Program-made: the position numbers and the translations under genes
From: Auriscalpium vulgare
Taxonomy: Eukaryota > Basidiomycota > Agaricomycetes > Russulales > Auriscalpiaceae
NCBI GenBank assembly: GCA_019915015.1
Contig: JAHBBC010000007.1
Span: 1,302,001-1,366,000 of the forward strand
Direction: 5' to 3'
Length of the DNA stretch: 64,000 nucleotides
In this document: positions 23,982 through 35,429 of the stretch, piece by piece
Layout of the letters: every line of letters starts with the position of its first letter
Position numbering within the stretch: the first letter of the stretch is position 1
Notes under the pieces: generated by a model
Database searches by the model: none
Seen by the model: only the letters and a program-made list of their open reading frames with translations
What the model was told of the DNA's origin: nothing

Positions 23982-25185
23982 ATGGATCCATTTGAAGCAA
24001 AGCTCGTGGCTGCCGCAGTCGGTTCCACGATGACGGCCCTCACAAGCGCGTGCACCTCTCCGTCCACGCCGGTGTGAATCGCTAACGCACACACAGTGAC
24101 CCCCTTCGACGTCGTCAAGACGCGCCTGCAGACACAGCCCCGGCCGAGCGCAGCAGGTATGCTCCCTCCCAAGCCTCTGCCGCCGACCGTGTGTTGCCAG
24201 CCCGCCAACGTCGGGTGCGTGCGTGGTATAGGCAACGCGCGCAGCATGAGCACGCTCGTCGCGCGCGCGCTCCCAGAAGAGGTCGTGTGCGTGTGGGATG
24301 GGCACGCGTTCCGCACGGAGCGCGTGAACGGGTTCTACGATGCGGTACGCCATGTGTGGAGGGCGGAGGGGCTGCGCGGGCTGTGGAAGGGCGCCGGGAC
24401 GACGCTGTGAGCGCCAATTCTTTCTACACCAGCGCTGTGGATACTGATTTGTATGTTTGGCTGGGAAGAATGATCAGCGTGCCCTCGGCGACGGCGTACA
24501 TGCTCACATATGACTACCTCCTCCGCGATGTCATGCCGCACTTCGTCTCATCGCAGGCCCTCGTCCCCCTCACCGCCGGCGTCGTCGCACGCACCCTCGT
24601 CAGCTCCGTCGTCTCGCCCCTGGAGCTCATCCGCACGAACCTGCAGTCCACACCGCTGTCCGCCGACCAGCCGCATACGCTCCGCTCCGTCGTCGCGTCT
24701 GTGCGCGTTCTGGCGCAGAACCACGGGCTCCAGCAGCTCTGGCGCGGGCTCGGCGCGACGCTGTGGCGCGATGTGCCGTTCAGCGGGCTGTATTGGGCGA
24801 GTTATGAGGGCTTGAAGCGGCGGTTCGCGCGCCAGGGCCGCGAAGGCGCGTCTGTGGCGTTTGTGTGCGGCGCGACGAGTGGGATTGGCGCCGCGTTCGT
24901 GGTGTCCCCGTTCGATTACCTGAAAACACGGCGGCAGGCGTTGGTGATGTCGGGGCCGACGGGACGGACAGTGGGGACGTTACCTTTGCTGGCGCAGGTT
25001 ATACGGACAGAGGGTGCTGGCGCGTTGTTCACTGGGCTTGGGCCGCGGATGGCTAAAATCGCACCGGCGTGCGGAATCATGATTGCATGCTTTGAAGTGC
25101 GTTCGTCCGTTCGTCTCTGTTCGTCACTCGCTAACATGTCGGCTCGCAGGGTGTTGGTGGTTTCTTGACAAGAAAGGGCCCATAA
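23982..25185 (+). CDS. Mitochondrial carrier, SLC25A39/40 (Mtm1) type
   Basis: Six-helix inner-membrane carrier with three repeats. The three carrier signatures are visible: PFDVVKTRLQTQ, PLELIRTNLQST and PFDYLKTRRQAL. Second halves of the repeats follow (FYDAVRHVWRAEGLRGLWKG, LQQLWRGLGATLWRDVPFSG, ALFTGLGPRMAKIAPACGI). A loop insertion after the first signature with Cys-containing segments and VARALPEEVVCVWDGHAFR is typical of the SLC25A39/40/Mtm1 group, which is linked to mitochondrial glutathione import and manganese/iron handling (family knowledge). Introns near 24035-24096, 24408-24470 and 25097-25149. The start at 23982 (MDPFEAKLVAAAVGSTMTAL) gives the usual short N-terminus. Confidence 0.88.
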
Positions 25186-25338
25186 ATTCTAGCGTTTATC
25201 GCATCTACGTTTACGAGCATACGAGCATATACACCATCATTACAGCATAGTAATACCATCCAGCTCCCACATCCAGTGTTCCGACGTTGCGTGATTATGG
25301 AACTGCGCAAGACATAACAACGACTGAGATCCCCGTCT

Positions 25339-26409
25339 CTAACCAAGCCTATTCATCTGCTTCTTCGCAGAGGTCAGTTTCCCTCCCACCCGATCCACCT
25401 CGTTCGTAAGATCGTCTAGCAACTCGTTCTGTATAGCAATTTCCTGCCCGATCGCGGACCCTAGCTGCTTCTGCCTCGCCAGTATCGCCGACAGCTGGGC
25501 CAGCTGCGTGTCCTGCTGCTCCATCTGTGTTGACTGCAGCTGGAGGAGGCCGTGGTCATCCAGCGGGCGCGTCACTTGCGTCTCCTTCGGCTGCGCCGCG
25601 GCGCCAAAGACACGTGTGACGGGCTTTGCGAAGGAGGAGGGCGCATCGAGGAGGGCGGCGCGGTCTGAGGTAGCAGCGGGGTTGCGCTCTGCGGCTGCAC
25701 CGAGCCCGCGCGAGGTCTGGCGGGCGACGGTGAGCATCTTGGCGAGCTTCTCGCAGTCGTCCTGGAGGCGCGCGACCATGTCCGTGCGGCGCTGCAGCTC
25801 GCCCTCGCTCATGCCGCTGAGGCCCAGCGCCTGCAGCCCCTCGCCGAGCGCGCCCGTGCGCGTGAGCACGGCGGCGAGCTTCCGCTTCGCAGCAACGTTT
25901 GAAGTGTGCGAGGCAGCGACGTCGCCGCGGTCGGAGAAGGCGTCGCGGCGGTTGACGTCCGCGCGGATGTCGCGCACGCGCGCCGAGAGCTCGAGGTGCT
26001 CGTCGAGCCAGGAGGAGGACGTGAAGCCCGCGGCGCCGCCCGGGTCTGCGTGCTTGCCCACGGGCACGCCGAGGAAGTCGCGGAGGGCGAAGCTGTCGAG
26101 CCAGCGCGGGTCCTTCGCGGAGAGGATGGCGCGGAGGTACGCCTCGAGCCCCGCGCGGCGCTCCTCGAGGCGGGCGGCGTCGTTGCGGGAGCGGAGCATG
26201 GCGAGGGCGTGTTTGGGGGGCAGCGGCGCGGGCGGGGGTGCGCCGGTGGACTTTGTGAGCTCGGTGTGGAGGTCGGCGAACTCTGAGTAGCGCCGCCACA
26301 TCTGCCATGAGCGGACGTTGGCCTGGATTTCGATGCGGAAGACGACGTGTGGCTTGGGCTCGGGGCGTTCTTCGTGCCCGCGCACGTAGATTGCCTGGAT
26401 GGCCGTCAT
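25339..26409 (-). CDS. VAM7: Vacuolar SNARE Vam7 (PX domain plus Qc-SNARE)
   Basis: A single open frame of 356 codons. Residues 1-115 form a PX domain (VVFRIEIQANVRSWQMWRRY, with SEF and PPKHAL that contact phosphatidylinositol 3-phosphate). A linker with SSWLDEHLELSARVRDIRAD and KLAKMLTVARQTSRGLG leads to the C-terminal SNARE motif (QMEQQDTQLAQLSAILARQK, ending LLDDLTNEVDRVGGKL) with a Gln in the central layer. There is no transmembrane helix, as expected: Vam7 is recruited by its PX domain and supplies the Qc helix for vacuole fusion. Lack of introns is unusual for this window. It is divergent from the first MYND gene. Confidence 0.92.
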   Translation of the reverse strand: MTAIQAIYVRGHEERPEPKPHVVFRIEIQANVRSWQMWRRYSEFADLHTELTKSTGAPPPAPLPPKHALAMLRSRNDAARLEERRAGLEAYLRAILSAKDPRWLDSFALRDFLGVPVGKHADPGGAAGFTSSSWLDEHLELSARVRDIRADVNRRDAFSDRGDVAASHTSNVAAKRKLAAVLTRTGALGEGLQALGLSGMSEGELQRRTDMVARLQDDCEKLAKMLTVARQTSRGLGAAAERNPAATSDRAALLDAPSSFAKPVTRVFGAAAQPKETQVTRPLDDHGLLQLQSTQMEQQDTQLAQLSAILARQKQLGSAIGQEIAIQNELLDDLTNEVDRVGGKLTSAKKQMNRLG

Positions 26410-26687
26410 CGCGCGGTGCAGTCAGCGTCGACGCGTCGAGCTCGCAGTCGCGCGCCTCTCGAGTCTCAGCCTCAGCCTCCGCGACTGCACGGACTGTGCA
26501 CGGCCACTGCGCAGCTGCAGACGCAAATCGCCATCGGCCATCCTAGATGCCGAGCAGCAAGTACGGCGCCATGCGGTGTGCCGCACAGGCCGGTCCTGTT
26601 TTATATGTTTTTGGCCGCCGATCGAGGGCCTGACCCGGACCTCTTTCCCCTTCACCCCGCGTCCCATCTGTCCGACCCTCGTCCCCC

Positions 26688-27892
26688 ATGCCTCCTGCCC
26701 ATTTCAAGCTCATCGACCCGTCCATTCGCGCGTTCCACGACGCGACCCTCCCCACGCGCGAGGAACGGCGCGAGAATCTCAACAATCTCGCCATCCCATG
26801 CGCCAACTTTGAGGAGTGCGGCAAGACCAAGCCGCGCTCAGAGCTCAAGGTATGCGCAAAGTGCAAATTGGTACGTCCATCTATGTCCTATTCGACGTCT
26901 CCGCTGACTGACCCCCGCGCAGGCTAGGTACTGCTCGCAGGCCTGCCAGAAATCTCACTGGTAAGTGCTCGCCGGTCCCTATCACGGTTTCGCGACGCGA
27001 TCTTCCCTGTATGCAGGCGCGCCATTCATAAGGCCCAGTGCTCGCCGGCCGGCGAGGGCTCGCCACAGGCCCTTCCAATCAAGCTCGCCGAGCGTGCCCT
27101 AGCCGCCCCTGTCATCCTCGACGCGATGTTCAACATCTCCGTCCTTGTCCTCGACTTGATCACGGATCCGACAAACGCTGAACGCGCCGTCGTGAAGGTC
27201 GCGTGCCAAACTCTCCCCGCGGACATCCAGGCCTACATGCGGCGCATGTTCGCGGGTCTCCCCAAGGACCCAGGCGCGCAGGTCTGCCTGAGTTACGCGT
27301 CGTTCACGAGCGTGCCGTTAGCAGAGGTTGATGAGAAGACGCGGCAGACTGCTGTGGATATGCGCGTGAAGCTCGGAGCGCAAATTAGCGACGAACAGCC
27401 CGTGGTGACGTTTTGGTTTGTGAAGGCCCCGGACGAAAAGGAGCATTCGGACAGTGATGAAGACGAAAAGGAGGAAGAGGGGTCGAGCAAGGACAAGACA
27501 GGTGAGACAGAGGAGGCAGCCCCGAAGGATGAGAAAGTAGGCACGAAGAAAGCGATTGAGTCCACGTCCCTCCCGGAGTATTCACTGTCGGTCACGCTGC
27601 GACTTCCCAAGGGCACGATCGCGTACATGGCGACCAAACCGAAGGAGATTGTCCGATCAACTATGTTGGCAGATCAAGAAGTTGAAAAGACGGAACGCAA
27701 TATGCGAGAGTAAGTTCAGCGCACTTGGCCTGGGTCCTGCACTCACTGATAAACAGGCTTCTCAACAACACTATCCGCATGGATACCTCGAACAAGCTCC
27801 GTTTGCGCGCAGTGCGTACTCTTTCTGACATCAGAGTGCTTGATCGACTGACTAGGAAAATAATGCAGTACCCGACCGTCGCCTCGACATAA
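26688..27892 (+). CDS. MYND zinc-finger protein 1
   Basis: The N-terminus carries a MYND finger: CANFEECGKTKPRSELKVC, CAKCKLARYCSQACQKSHW and HKAQC give the expected Cys/His pattern, interrupted by two introns. Downstream is ILDAMFNISVLVLDLITDPT, VCLSYASFTSV, an acidic stretch (SDSDEDEKEEEGSSKDK) and ending exons LLNNTIRMDTSNKLRLRA and YPTVAST. No SET or other enzymatic motif is visible, so it is probably a protein-interaction factor. The splice of the last exon was chosen by comparison with the neighbouring paralogue (RLRA then YP; LRA then SPYP). Confidence 0.78.
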
Positions 27893-28589
27893 TGCTACGG
27901 CGTGGTAAAATAGTACGCTGTGGCAATCTACGTATCAGTAGAAACAGGTCACATCGCTTTAGCAACGACAATGCAAATTCGACAATCTGAATGCAGCTCC
28001 TTTCCAACCCAACTGATCCCTCTTTGAAGGCTAAGTTGCTTTCGGCAGTCTCTTGCCCATCTATTCGCTCCATTGCCGGCTTCGTGCGCGGTTCCCAATC
28101 ACCGCCTTCTGCCTCTCAAGGTGCGAAGCGAACGAACTTCATGGCAGCGCCCTTAATATCACGATTCGCATTCACGCGAGAATTTCGCTTCGTACGTCCA
28201 ATTCTTGTTGCGATCCCTTGAAGTCTGACGTTCATACATCATGAGCGGACAAATCATCACTGCGAGAAGCTGGAGGGTTTTCCTGTCAAACTTCATGTGG
28301 CCCATGCGCACTGCCTCCGGAGCTTCGAGCTACGGCAGATATTGCCTCAAGGGGTTTACTTACACCGAGTCCATGGAGCTCCGATGGAAGCAGTCGCGAC
28401 CGCTGTACACCCGAGGAATACGTCTCACGCATTCTGAGCTCGTCCTTCTCAACGAGGAGCGCCCGCTGGTTTGCGAGTGGAGTGCTCGGCCGCCATTTTT
28501 CTGGACTTTGTGTTTATAACAGTAGGGCGGCGCCGCCTGAGGCTCTCCTCATCGCATCCCGCTCCCCAGACCGTTAGGACCAAGCAGTC
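27893..28589. other. Spacer between the two MYND genes, no gene supported
   Basis: 697 bp with a few short open frames of ordinary composition. I looked for MYND remnants or exon-like stretches and saw none that could be supported. Confidence 0.4.
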
Positions 28590-29691
28590 ATGGCTACACT
28601 TAGGACGATGAGCGATCCCGCAATGTACGCCACCTTCCACGGGTGGTTGCGCCATCGCGAGGAATGCCCTTACTCCTTGAAGGCGACAGCAATCTGCGGC
28701 AACGAACAGTGCGGCTTCCAAGGACCCCGTCATCAGTTCCGCGTATGCTCTAAATGCAAGGCGGTGGGTGGATGTTGTTCTGTCGCTAATATACGCAACT
28801 GATTAATTATCCGCGTTGTCAGTCATATTATTGCACCACGGCCTGTCAGAAGGCCGATTGGTGCGCCCTTCGATGTCTATCTTTCGCTCTGTAAATAACA
28901 GCAGCTCCAGGCATCTGCACAAGCTAACTTGTCGAGCAGCTTCTGACGAGTATGTCTCGACGCTCCCCATCCTCCTGCTCAGACGCGCCATCCAGATCCC
29001 CGTTGTGAGCTTGGACATGAAGTTCCTCGGCCTCATGGCCCTCGACCTCCTCACCAACCCATCCAACGCGAACGATTTCGTCGTGGGAGTTGGGTGCACT
29101 ACGACGGTGCCCAAGTTTTCCGCGCCGCATACGTGCGCAAAGGGGAAGGTGAGGGCGAACGGCGCGCAGGACGTCTGCCTGCGCTTCACGACCGTGTTCC
29201 GCATGGCATTTGCGTGTCTCGGCACAGTGGAACAGAGGAAGATCCAAGCGGCGCGAGCATCAGACCCCGAGAAGTTATTCGTCACGTTCATGTTTACCGC
29301 GACGGGTGGCGATGCTGCGTCTTTGATTCATCCTGAAGGCTTCACGATGACCTTTGGGATCCGGAAGTCCTTCGTGGAGCTTGCGAAGGCGAGGTCTTCG
29401 GAAGGCTACGTACGCGCGATGGATCTCTGGGTGCCGATGACAGACATGCAGTTGCTCGAGTGCGTTGGTCCTTCAACTTATTTTGCCCGCCGTGTCTCAC
29501 CGTACCACAGGAGCCTCAACGTCGCGATCCTCATGGACAGAATGAATAAGATGAACTTACGGGCAGTGCGTATATTGACCTGACAGAATGCTGCGGCGAT
29601 GCTGACAATGCATCAGTCCCCGTATCCAGAAGAGGTCCCCAGCGGTTCTTGCTTTTCAAGACGCCAGGCTCAGGCTTACAGCCGCGGATAA
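28590..29691 (+). CDS. MYND zinc-finger protein 2 (tandem paralogue)
   Basis: Paralogue of the gene at 26688. MYND finger: ICGNEQCGFQGPRHQFRVC, CSKCKA|SYYCTTACQKADW|HLHKLTC, where bars mark two introns; the second one must end at the acceptor before GCATCTGCAC to keep frame and to restore the W-x2-HK-x2-C end of the finger. The body carries LDMKFLGLMALDLLTNPSNA, equivalent to FNISVLVLDLITDPTNA in the first copy, VCLRFTTVFRM, and the ends SLNVAILMDRMNKMNLRA and SPYPEEVPSGS. The acidic insertion of copy 1 is missing here. Function not known beyond the finger. Confidence 0.75.
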
Positions 29692-29926
29692 TGGCGTTTG
29701 CAAAATGCGGACCACACGTGCAAAGGCTACAACATATTTGTATAGGTATCCTGTATATACACAGCATGTGTGCAGAACGTATCCGAAACGGCTCCTAAAC
29801 ATTGGCCCCAGACAACCAACGTGATCATGACCCGGAAAGCAAAATGAGAGTACCGTAGGACAACACTGACAGCGCACAGCAAGAAACAAACGTAGGGCTA
29901 CAAACACCGGGATCCGTAATGTGATG

Positions 29927-31426
29927 TCAGGCTGCGGCATCGGGAGCAACAGGCTGGTCAGGCGTCGCCGGTGTAGAGGTCCCATATGGACGTTCCTCCG
30001 GCGGCTCGGTGGACTCCTTGATGCCAACTTCGCCGATGACATAGCGCAGGACGTCAGAGAGGGTGATAATGCCGAGTAGTCGGCCTTTCCGCCCTCCCTT
30101 CCGCTCTTCCTCCTGCAAGCCAGACAAGCGTCAGAAAACAATGAGTACTGAATTTGTGAGCACTGACCTCGCCCTCGACGACAACGAGTCGGTGCACTCG
30201 TCGCTTCTTGATGAGCGATAAGAGGGTGCCCAACGAATCGGACGCAGTGCAGATGACAACGCCCGGGAAATCCGGAGAGCGCTGGTGTAGGGCTTCGGAA
30301 ATTGTGAGGTCGAGGGACTGGTAGGCACCAAGCCGTACAAGGGTCTGTGTGGCCGAAGCGGCAGTGAGATAAGGCAGACGTGAAGGGTGTAAAGAGACTC
30401 ACAATCACATCTACAGTCTCATACAAATTGACAACAACGCCGATCTCGTCTATGATTGGAACAGCTGATATGCCGCGTTCGGAAAACATGTGGACGACGT
30501 CGAATACAGTGGTGGTCATTGTTGCAGTCGCTATAGGATGGAAGGGATTGTGTCCCTCGGGCACATCCTCGGTGGAGTCTGGCGGGCGATCTACATATGT
30601 GCCGATACCAAGTTTGCGGAGTGGTAGATGAAGTTGCTGAATATCCCGAGTGCACTTGAAGCTGGTGAATATGACAGAGAGGATGACGAGAGGAAAGAGG
30701 ACTAACGTTGATGGCGATGAACTTGAGCAAGCGATATTGCGTGAGGACAGAGACGATGACTTCGTGGCCTGTTTCTGTGTCGTAATCCAGGAGGGGCAAA
30801 CGGCGGGCGTGGGTCTGAATCAGGAGCTTGGAAGCGTCGTATAGCGTGGAATTTGGTGATTCATGCAGGAGGGGAGGCGTTGCGACTCCGAGGCTCTTTT
30901 CTATGTCTGTGCAGATAGTAGGTGAAGCTGTCCGATCGGGCGATGGGGGAGCATGCTTACCGCGCAGGGACTCGAGGCGAAAGGTCTCGACATCGGCGGC
31001 CGCGTTGTCGTAGGACGACGTGTGATAGTAGTACTGGATGAGATGGATGATGTCGGACACGGTGAACATGCCCGCGAACAGGGACTTGTCGCTGTTCCAT
31101 AGCGGGGCTGAAACTACACCTGCGGGCGTAGTAGTGGGGGTTAGTCGGAACACGGCGTTTTGCGTACCGGATGCCAACTGACCATTCAACAGCAGACATT
31201 GGAGCGCCTTCTTTACCTCCAGCTGTGAGTCGAGGACTATGAGGCGGAAGCTGATGGGGAATGCGTCGTAGGACGTGCGGCTCTTGAGAAAGGCGCGTAT
31301 GGAGTGCAAGGCAGCATCGTGGGTCTCCTGGGTCTGGACTGGAGGGAGATGAGAGCCAGCGCGTGTTCTGCGTGCGGATGGCTTGCGTCGCACTTTGGGC
31401 GACGTCGGAGAGAGACTCGCGTTCAT
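29927..31426 (-). CDS. SNF4: AMPK gamma subunit Snf4
   Basis: Regulatory subunit of the SNF1/AMP-activated kinase. Four CBS repeats are visible over about six exons: SFRLIVLDSQLEVKKALQCL then VSAPLWNSDKSLFAGMFTVS; SLGVATPPLLHESPNSTLYD and RLPLLDYDTETGHEVIVSVL; TTTVFDVVHMFSERGISAVP with IIDEIGVVVNLYETVDVI; and LVRLGAYQSLDLTISEALHQ with VHRLVVVEGE and LLGIITLSDVLRYVIG. Asp in SDxxxxI/L positions (TVSDIIHLI, TLSDVLRYV) fits adenine nucleotide binding. The start at 31426 (MNASLSPTSPKVRRKPSAR) is the first ATG of the open frame. Divergent from the SPRY gene. Confidence 0.92.
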
Positions 31427-31793
31427 GACTGGGCATGGGCCATGGAGGTGCGTCCCAAGCAGCTCCTCGTGCAAGACATGCGGGGCTCTGTTTGCCTCTG
31501 TTTGGTCGGCCGCCACGCTCGCTTGTCCTCGCCGTCGCAGACGATGCGCACCCGATATTCACAGACGATGCAGACCTGGCGGCAACGCTCGTCCCCAGCG
31601 TCAAGCACTGTGCGTGCGGAAAGCTAGTGCGTCGGCGTTGAGGCGTCGCCGTCTCATCAGCGAGGCCGTGGCGGTGACTAAGCTTGTCGCACGCGGGCTT
31701 TGGCAACCTCAAGCCTCTTCAGCGCTTCAGCATCAGTACTTGTCCTTCCTCTTCCTCACCCACGCGTCCGGGCTCGTTCTTTCTCTCCCTCTC
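31427..31793. promoter_or_regulatory. Shared divergent promoter of SNF4 and the SPRY gene
   Basis: 367 bp separate the two opposing start codons. No TATA box or known operator is obvious. Confidence 0.4.
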
Positions 31794-33739
31794 ATGACCG
31801 TCACGCTTTCCCTCTCATCGCATCCAGATGTCCAGCACGACTGGGGCGACAGCTCCATCCCCATGGCGTCAGCCCAGGCCGCACTGAACAACGCCCTCGG
31901 CGCCACCCTCCCCCGTCTCGAATCTAATGACGACCAGCAGGGTCGACGCGACGCGGGCCATGATGCCCTGCTTGTCCTGTTACCTCTCCTCATCGTCCTC
32001 TCCACCTTCCTTTTCCTCCTCCTCTTGTTCCTCGTATGCGTGATATTGCTGCGCAGGCGACGCGGCATATCCCTCCGAGACAGCGATGGCCCTGTGGATA
32101 TGAGCAGAGAGGACCTTGTGGAAGGTGAGGGTGGGTTTGAGGGCGTAGAGTCGCGCTGGTTAGAGACCGTGCCAGACGTCGCACGCACGTCTTATCAGCG
32201 AGCCAAGCGTGAGTCGGCATCCGCCCATCCCACGCACAGCACCGCTGATCTTATGAGGCAGAATATCAACTACAATACCCGCCAAACTCGCAGCCCACCG
32301 ATATCACACTGTCTCAGTTCCTCTCCATACAAGAGAAGGGCGTCTCTGCATGGTCCTTCGATCCAGACTATGAAATGGTCTCGTCACTGCTCGTCCATGC
32401 TAGGACAGAGCTCACATTCCTCCCCGATCCATCCTCCGCCACTTCCGTGCAGTCCAACCTTCCCCTGCCCAAACTCAACGAAGTCTACTACTGGGAAGTC
32501 AAAATGTTTGATCTACCCGTAACCACCAATATCGCCGTCGGCCTTGCCACCAAGCCATACCCCTCCTTCCGCCTTCCCGGCCATAATCGATATTCTGTCG
32601 CTTACCATTCCAACGGAGACAAGTCGCATAACTATCCATTTACTGGCCAGTCGTTTGCTTCTTCTCTGAAGGACGGGGACGTTGTCGGAATCGGATACCG
32701 CCCAAGGAGTGGGACCGTCTTCTTCACACGCAACGGCCGCAAGCTCGAGGATGCGTTCATCGGGCTCAACAACTTCAATCTCTTCCCTACGATCGGAGCA
32801 GATGGGCCTTGCAGTCTACATGTCAACCTCGGGCAGGCTGGCTTTGTGTTCATCGAGGCGAATGTGAAGAAGTGGGGCCTGGCACCGAGCACCGGGACCC
32901 TTGCTCCTCCTCCAGCTTATGGCAGCGAGCGGGGCAGCATTCTACTCGAGGCCGGCGGTGGATTGTCTCCAACTAGTGTTGACTCACAGAGTCCTGGCAG
33001 TCGGCGATTGCATCGTACGCGGCGGCCACGACCGACGTCGACCACCGCTCCGTCAGCCTCTTCGCCCCTCAGGGGCGCTCCCTCGTCATCGCAACCAGCT
33101 CCCCGCACTCCTCCGCCACCCATCACTCCGATTGATGAGTTGCCGGAATTTGGCAGTCCCGGAGCGTCATCATCCCAGGGCTACATTTCGCCCACCGATC
33201 TGCCGTTCCATACCCCTCCGAATACACATATCCCGGCATCTCCACCGCAACCGCTCCAGGACGGGGACACATCCACACTCCGTTCAATGCCCTCCCGCAC
33301 GATGTCGCCCTCCCGAGTCGCAGGTGCGAACCCCTTCATTCCGCAGCATCGCCGTCAAACTTCGTCTACTCACAGTCGGCGGCCAGATCCGGACTCAACC
33401 TCTGCCCAGGTGCAGCATCTTCTCCTGCCTGACTCGCCCAACACGCCTGGCAACCCACCCACGCCTAACTTCCGCGACATTCATTTGCAGGCGCTAAACA
33501 CCATATCTTCTGGCGACGGTGACACGGACACGCTCTCCAGTGACGAGGATGGGATGAGCAGGAGGGAGCCCCCAGCCTACTCGCCTCTGGACGCCTATGC
33601 ACATCCCGATGGCGTCCACCTCGATCTGCCCGCTGAGTTGATATCGGCGGCCTTGGAGCGAGGTACAATCCCATCGGTGCCGGTTGGTCGAGGTTCGCGG
33701 TCGGAGAGGCGGAGACGACGACACGGCAATGCTTCATAA
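31794..33739 (+). CDS. SPRY-domain membrane protein with PY motifs (Ssh4/Ear1-like)
   Basis: Two exons. A single transmembrane helix (LLVLLPLLIVLSTFLFLLLL, about residues 55-80) is followed by RRRRG, then a SPRY domain: EKGVSAWSFDPDYEMV, YYWEVKMFDLPVTTNIAVGL, GDVVGIGYRPRSGTVFFTRN and LFPTIGADGPCSLHVNLGQA. The C-terminus is Ser/Pro-rich and has two PPxY motifs (PPAYG and PPAYS). TM, SPRY, then PY motifs is the layout of yeast Ssh4 and Ear1, which recruit the ubiquitin ligase Rsp5 to cargo on endosomes and vacuoles. An intron lies between 32209 and about 32258. Confidence 0.82.
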
Positions 33740-34317
33740 AGGGAGGGGGAGCAGCGTGATTGTCGGCGTACGGTGCGGTGTGTTTGATGCGAAGTCCTTG
33801 CCACTACGGCTTACACGTCTGTTGTTGTCTAGTTATTGCTCATTCTGTACTATTCCATCTTCTACCCTTTGGGTTTACTCACCGCTGAATATATTATGTA
33901 TAATGGCTGAATCAATCCCAAGCCAACGTCTATCAACTCGCTGCGGTGGTGAACATCGATCATAAAGACATCTCGCACTAGACACGACTTCTCTGTTTGA
34001 GGATTTGGAAGGCCTTGCGCGCATCGTGGCGCATACACCCTGCCATTTCAGTCCCCCATTCTTCGTCGTAGATGCCGGTCGCCCTAGTGGCATTCAAAAG
34101 GTGCGCTCTCATTATCTGCTTGATCATCTTGAGGAACTGTGACTGGATGTCATTCATGCACTACTGTCTTACAACACGCACAATTACCAATGCGCAGAAG
34201 ACGGCTCACGCAAGAGGAAGGTGCGCTCATTCTCAAAGTCGTATTCATACACTACTATGTCACAACACGATTCCCATGCTACAGATGCAATACGTTGCGA
34301 TCAATGGCTTCCCTCCC
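33740..34317. other. Spacer between convergent SPRY and HSP20 genes
   Basis: 578 bp, AT-richer than the flanking genes. No coding exon supported; the plus-strand open frame from 34072 runs antisense into HSP20 and is a shadow. Confidence 0.45.
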
Positions 34318-34907
34318 TCAAGCAATTGTGATCTTCTTCGGCGCCGACTCTGGAGCCGACTTTGGGAAGGTGACCGTAAGGACTCCGTCCGCCATCCCGG
34401 CCTTGATGTCCTCATTCTACAAGCGTCCGTCGAAATCTATCTTTTCCGTGAAAGTGGTGTATGTGTGACTCACCTTTACACCTTGGGGCAGCGGGATGGC
34501 TCTGGAGAATCTGCCGAAGCGCCGCTCGCGCACGGCGTAGCCCTCTTCGTTGCGCTCAGACTCGACCTTGCTCTCGCCCGACACCGTCAACACGTTGTTG
34601 TGCACGTCGATCTCCACGTCCTCTTTCTTGAGGCCGGGCAGCTCGAACGTCGCACTCACGGTGTTAGTGTCCTTGTTCTCGTGCACGTCGAGCCTGCAAG
34701 GTCCGTCGGTGTCAGGCCGTGATCGTGGATTGCGCGGGCGCGGGGTACTCACCTTGGTCTGAAGAGGTTGGAGCCGGCGGTAGTTGGGTTCACACCGCGG
34801 CGCTGGACTCCTCGACCGTTGTCGCGTGCGTTGAACGCATCGTCAAACAGACGGTCGAAGTCAGAGAGGGAGTAGGTAGGCTCGTAGAAGAAGTGAGAAA
34901 GAGACAT
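34318..34907 (-). CDS. Small heat-shock protein, Hsp20 family
   Basis: ATP-independent chaperone. Exon 1 is MSLSHFFYEPTYSLSDFDRL with FDDAF, a typical fungal sHSP N-terminus. Exon 2 holds the alpha-crystallin domain (DVHENKDTNTVSATFELPGL, KKEDVEIDVHNNVLTVSGES, RERRFGRFSRAIPLPQGV). After the second intron the last exon supplies NEDIKAGMADGVLTVTFPKS and KKITIA; A-x-(x)DGVLTVTFPK is the conserved end of the domain, and I(T)I at the tail fits the IxI oligomer contact. The upstream region carries heat-shock elements (own entry). Confidence 0.92.
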
Positions 34908-34990
34908 GTGGAGAGATGAGTTGTGAGAGTTGTTGCTGTTGGTGTGTGTTCGTATGCTTTGCTGAGGGGACGGGACCCAGCTGAACGCGC

Positions 34991-35085
34991 ATTTATATAC
35001 TGCAAGGTATTCTGGCCGAATGTTCGCGCCAGTTCTCGACAACGCCGTCGCACCGTGCCCTAGTGAGTGTTGCCGAACATTCTGG
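34991..35085 (-). promoter_or_regulatory. Heat-shock promoter of HSP20: TATA box and HSEs
   Basis: On the minus strand a TATATAAAT box ends about 85 bp before the HSP20 ATG. Upstream lie GAATGTTC at 35018-35025, flanked by TTC at 35010 and 35033, and GAACATTC at 35075-35082 inside a near-palindrome (tgccGAACATTCtggca). GAAnnTTC units in alternating orientation are binding sites for heat-shock factor. The pattern is read directly; regulation by heat is inferred. Confidence 0.7.
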
Positions 35086-35429
35086 CAAGTGAAACTGCCG
35101 AAATGGGAAACAGTGGCGAAAGGCGCGTGGCACCCTGTGGCACCACGTTTCTATCGTGTTCCACTTGTTTCTGGTGCGTCGGCAGCTCGGCAACAGCGCG
35201 CGCAAGACAAAGGGGTGGAGCAAGAATCTTTGGGGTATGCACAACTCGCACTGACAGGGTATTATGGAGAATCTAAGGTATCCTATGGACGCGACCACCA
35301 TCGCGAGCAACCGCGGGTACAAATCAATCATTCGAAGGGGGTGGCACGAGTGGGACGATCTGGCAGGAGGTAAGCACTGCAGGCGACAAGCTGTCGCGGT
35401 GGAAAGGCTAACCTGCTCAGTCAATTTAC

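Noticed and set aside
34072..34722. 216-codon plus-strand frame across the HSP20 gene
   Set aside because: Antisense shadow of the alpha-crystallin exon.
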